7,866 bases of DNA from Clostridiales bacterium (lineage in GTDB: Bacteria; Bacillota; Clostridia; Oscillospirales; Acutalibacteraceae): positions 1-7,866 of the forward strand of contig DYBQ01000064.1 of NCBI GenBank assembly GCA_019418545.1. The letters run 5' to 3'. Under the pieces are notes generated by a model. It saw only the letters and a program-made list of their open reading frames with translations, ran no database searches and had not been told where the DNA came from. Made by a program: the position numbers and the translations under genes. The stretch's first letter is position 1; each line of letters begins with the position of its first letter. This document shows positions 5,845 through 7,866 of the stretch, piece by piece.

Positions 5845-7710
5845 ATGACACTGTTGGACAGAATCCATTCTCCCAAGGACCTGAAAAGCCTTTCCATTCC
5901 TGAGCTTCAGTCCCTTTGCGGCGAAATCCGTCAGCTGATTATTGAAACAGTTGGAAGTAACGGTGGCCATCTCGCATCAAATTTAGGCGTCGTAGAGCTT
6001 ACGGTAGCGCTTCATTATGTCCTTGACCTCCCAAAAGATAAAATCATATGGGATGTTGGGCACCAGGCATATACCCATAAAATTCTTACGGGCAGAAAAG
6101 AACAGATTCATACCATTCGGCAAAAAGATGGGCTATCCGGGTATCCACGGCCTCAGGAGAGCGAATATGACGCTTTTGCTGTTGGCCATGCCAGTACTTC
6201 TATTTCTGTTGCGTTAGGATTTGCAAAAGCCTATCAGCTGCAAAATCTGGAAAATAAGGTTGTAGCCGTAATTGGAGACGGCGCTTTGACCGGTGGGCTG
6301 GCATATGAAGGGCTAAACAATGCCGGGAGGCTTCATCGAGGATTGATTGTTATCCTTAACGACAATGGAATGTCAATCTCTCCCAATGTGGGGAATATCG
6401 CTCGATATCTGGCTCATATTCGGGCAGGGCAGCCTTATATTCATGCCAAGGGCCGAATAGAAAAAGCGTTGGGCCAAATCCCCGTGGTAGGAACTCCCAT
6501 TCAGCAGGGATTGAAAAACGCCAAAAAAAAGGTGAAAGGCCTCATTTATAACAGTACCCTGTTTGAGGATTTGGGATTTTTATATTATGGCCCCTTTGAT
6601 GGTCACAACCTTGCGGAATTGATTGGAATTTTAAAAACCGTTTCCAACTTTAACCGCCCGGTGCTGCTCCATCTGCACACCTCCAAAGGCAAGGGATATG
6701 CATTTGCAGAGAATAATCCCGGCGCTTTCCATGGGGTCCCAGCTTTTGATGTACAAAAAGGGCTGGAAGAAAACATCTCGGGCAACAGCTTTTCTGATGT
6801 ATTTGGGAGTACTCTGTGTAAGCTGGCACGAAAAGACAAACGAATTTGTGCCATTACAGCTGCCATGCAGCTGGGAACCTGCCTGACCCGCTTTCGGCAG
6901 ACGTTTCCCACACGCTTTTTTGATGTGGGAATTGCCGAGGAGCACGCCATTACCTTTGCAGGCGGGTTAGCTGCCGGAGGAATGATTCCGGTATGTGCGA
7001 TTTATTCTACGTTTTTACAACGTGGTTATGACCAAATTATTCATGACGCTGCCATCCAGCAGGTAAAAATGGTATTGGCAATTGACCGGGCAGGAATTGT
7101 TGGGGAAGATGGGGAAACTCATCAGGGGCTTTTTGGCGCTGCCTTTTTAAACAACATTCCCGGTGTTACGGTTTATGCACCTGCTTATTATGAGGAACTG
7201 CAATATTGGCTGGAATATGCGATTTTCCAAACCCCTGGTGTTTCGGCTGTTCGCTATCCGCGAGGGAAGAGCCTGTACCGTCCTTTGGAATACCGTTTTT
7301 CCCGTAAAGCTTTTTCACTTTACGGCAGCGATTCCCCGGATATCTGGTTAATTACGTATGGAAAGCTGTTTTCCTTTACAGCTAAAGCAATGGAAAAACT
7401 ACAGTCCCAGGGGCTAAAAATCGGCGTTCTCAAACTGAACCGCATTAAACCCTTGGAAGAGGAAGTATTTTCTATAGCAGCCAAAGCCAGAGCACTATAT
7501 TTCTTTGAAGAAGGAATGCAGTCCGGGGGGATTGGCGAGCACTTTTTAGCCTGTATGGCAGAACGCGGATATACCGGACGCTGCTTTTTGCGTGGAGTTG
7601 GAGACCATTTTGTTCGCCATGCCTCCATGGACGAATCCCTTGCGGAGTTGGGACTTGATACAGCAGGAATCATTCAGGCTGTAAAAACTGGAGAAGGAGA
7701 ACCTGTATGA
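5845..7710 (+). CDS. dxs: 1-deoxy-D-xylulose-5-phosphate synthase (DXS)
   Basis: DXS joins pyruvate and glyceraldehyde 3-phosphate, with loss of CO2, to form 1-deoxy-D-xylulose 5-phosphate. This is the first step of the MEP isoprenoid route and also feeds thiamine and pyridoxal synthesis. The enzyme uses thiamine diphosphate (ThDP) and Mg2+ in the cytoplasm. The 621-residue length is typical. Seen: GHLASNLGVVELT with His42; DVGHQAY at 70-76; the ThDP motif GDGALTGG at 144-151 ending in NDN (Asn174, 29 residues after Asp145); YYGPFDGH at 247-254; DVGIAEEHAITFA at 360-372 with the catalytic Glu365; STFLQRGYDQ at 388-397; DRAGIVGEDGETHQG at 414-428; and RYPRG at 470-474. The usual GTGL element reads GTCL (344-347). 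AGAGG at 5831-5835 precedes the ATG by 9 nt. The stop overlaps the next start (ATGA), suggesting coupled translation. Confidence 0.97.
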   Translation: MTLLDRIHSPKDLKSLSIPELQSLCGEIRQLIIETVGSNGGHLASNLGVVELTVALHYVLDLPKDKIIWDVGHQAYTHKILTGRKEQIHTIRQKDGLSGYPRPQESEYDAFAVGHASTSISVALGFAKAYQLQNLENKVVAVIGDGALTGGLAYEGLNNAGRLHRGLIVILNDNGMSISPNVGNIARYLAHIRAGQPYIHAKGRIEKALGQIPVVGTPIQQGLKNAKKKVKGLIYNSTLFEDLGFLYYGPFDGHNLAELIGILKTVSNFNRPVLLHLHTSKGKGYAFAENNPGAFHGVPAFDVQKGLEENISGNSFSDVFGSTLCKLARKDKRICAITAAMQLGTCLTRFRQTFPTRFFDVGIAEEHAITFAGGLAAGGMIPVCAIYSTFLQRGYDQIIHDAAIQQVKMVLAIDRAGIVGEDGETHQGLFGAAFLNNIPGVTVYAPAYYEELQYWLEYAIFQTPGVSAVRYPRGKSLYRPLEYRFSRKAFSLYGSDSPDIWLITYGKLFSFTAKAMEKLQSQGLKIGVLKLNRIKPLEEEVFSIAAKARALYFFEEGMQSGGIGEHFLACMAERGYTGRCFLRGVGDHFVRHASMDESLAELGLDTAGIIQAVKTGEGEPV

Positions 7711-7866
7711 TTGAAAAAAAGAGACTGGACTGCCTTGTTTTTGAGCAAGGGCTGGCACCCAGCCGTGAAAAAGCCCGTGCGCTGATTATGGCAGGGCAGG
7801 TATATGTGGATAATCAAAAAGCTGATAAACCGGGTACCATGCTGCCTGTGGGGACTGCTATAGAAG
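7707..7866 (+). CDS. tlyA: TlyA/YqxC family rRNA 2'-O-methyltransferase (N-terminal S4 domain; 3' end outside window)
   Basis: An open frame starts at the ATG overlapping the dxs stop (ATGA) and runs off the right edge after 53 residues. The visible part is an S4 RNA-binding domain: RLDCLVFEQGLAPSREKA, then ALIMAGQVYVDNQ, then DKPGTMLP. These match the start of the TlyA/YqxC (hemolysin A-like) family, whose C-terminal Rossmann domain methylates ribose 2'-OH of rRNA cytidines. That catalytic domain is beyond the window, so the function rests on the S4 signature and on the conserved dxs-tlyA order known from Bacillus. The ribosome site GGAG near 7696-7699 lies 7 nt upstream, within the last dxs codons. 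Confidence 0.88.
   Translation, partial: MIEKKRLDCLVFEQGLAPSREKARALIMAGQVYVDNQKADKPGTMLPVGTAIE

Noticed and set aside
5245..5970. A 241-codon open frame on the minus strand across folD and the start of dxs
   Set aside because: It lies fully antisense to two well-supported genes, its translation has no recognisable domain, and it spans a gene junction. It is a shadow of codon bias in the real genes.

Overview
The window is a compact, all-plus-strand piece of a bacterial chromosome. Gene content and Shine-Dalgarno use suggest a low-to-mid GC Gram-positive of the Firmicutes, probably class Clostridia (Oscillospirales-like). The evidence is the paired YmfF/YmfH-type M16 peptidases, a Lgt with Gram-positive-type motifs, the folD...dxs-tlyA gene order, and strong purine-rich ribosome binding sites on every complete gene. 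This placement is inferred from gene content and not from a database search.

Layout. Positions 1-908 hold the 3' third of uvrA (second ATPase domain of the excinuclease damage sensor), closed by a long, near-perfect rho-independent terminator at 924-975. Positions 909-1304 are an AT-rich intergenic region of about 400 bp. Beyond the terminator it holds tandem CAATC-containing 9-mers, an 11-bp perfect inverted repeat, a 10-bp palindrome and three promoter-like elements. From 1305 to the right edge runs one tightly packed gene series: ymfF-like, ymfH-like, lgt, folD, dxs, tlyA (truncated by the window). Spacings range from a 17-nt overlap to an 18-nt gap, with no internal terminator seen, so a single operon is likely.

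Functionally the series joins a predicted two-subunit zinc protease (one subunit with the zinc site, the other with the substrate-binding Arg/Tyr pair) to lipoprotein lipidation (Lgt), one-carbon folate metabolism (FolD), the first step of MEP isoprenoid synthesis (DXS) and ribosomal RNA 2'-O-methylation (TlyA). Most of this is housekeeping, and I see no clear new defence, mobile or RNA-guided system. The points most worth a second look are the lysine- and arginine-free acidic tail on Lgt, the M16 pair placed directly upstream of lgt, the absence of xseA-xseB-ispA between folD and dxs, and the repeat-rich control region before the operon.
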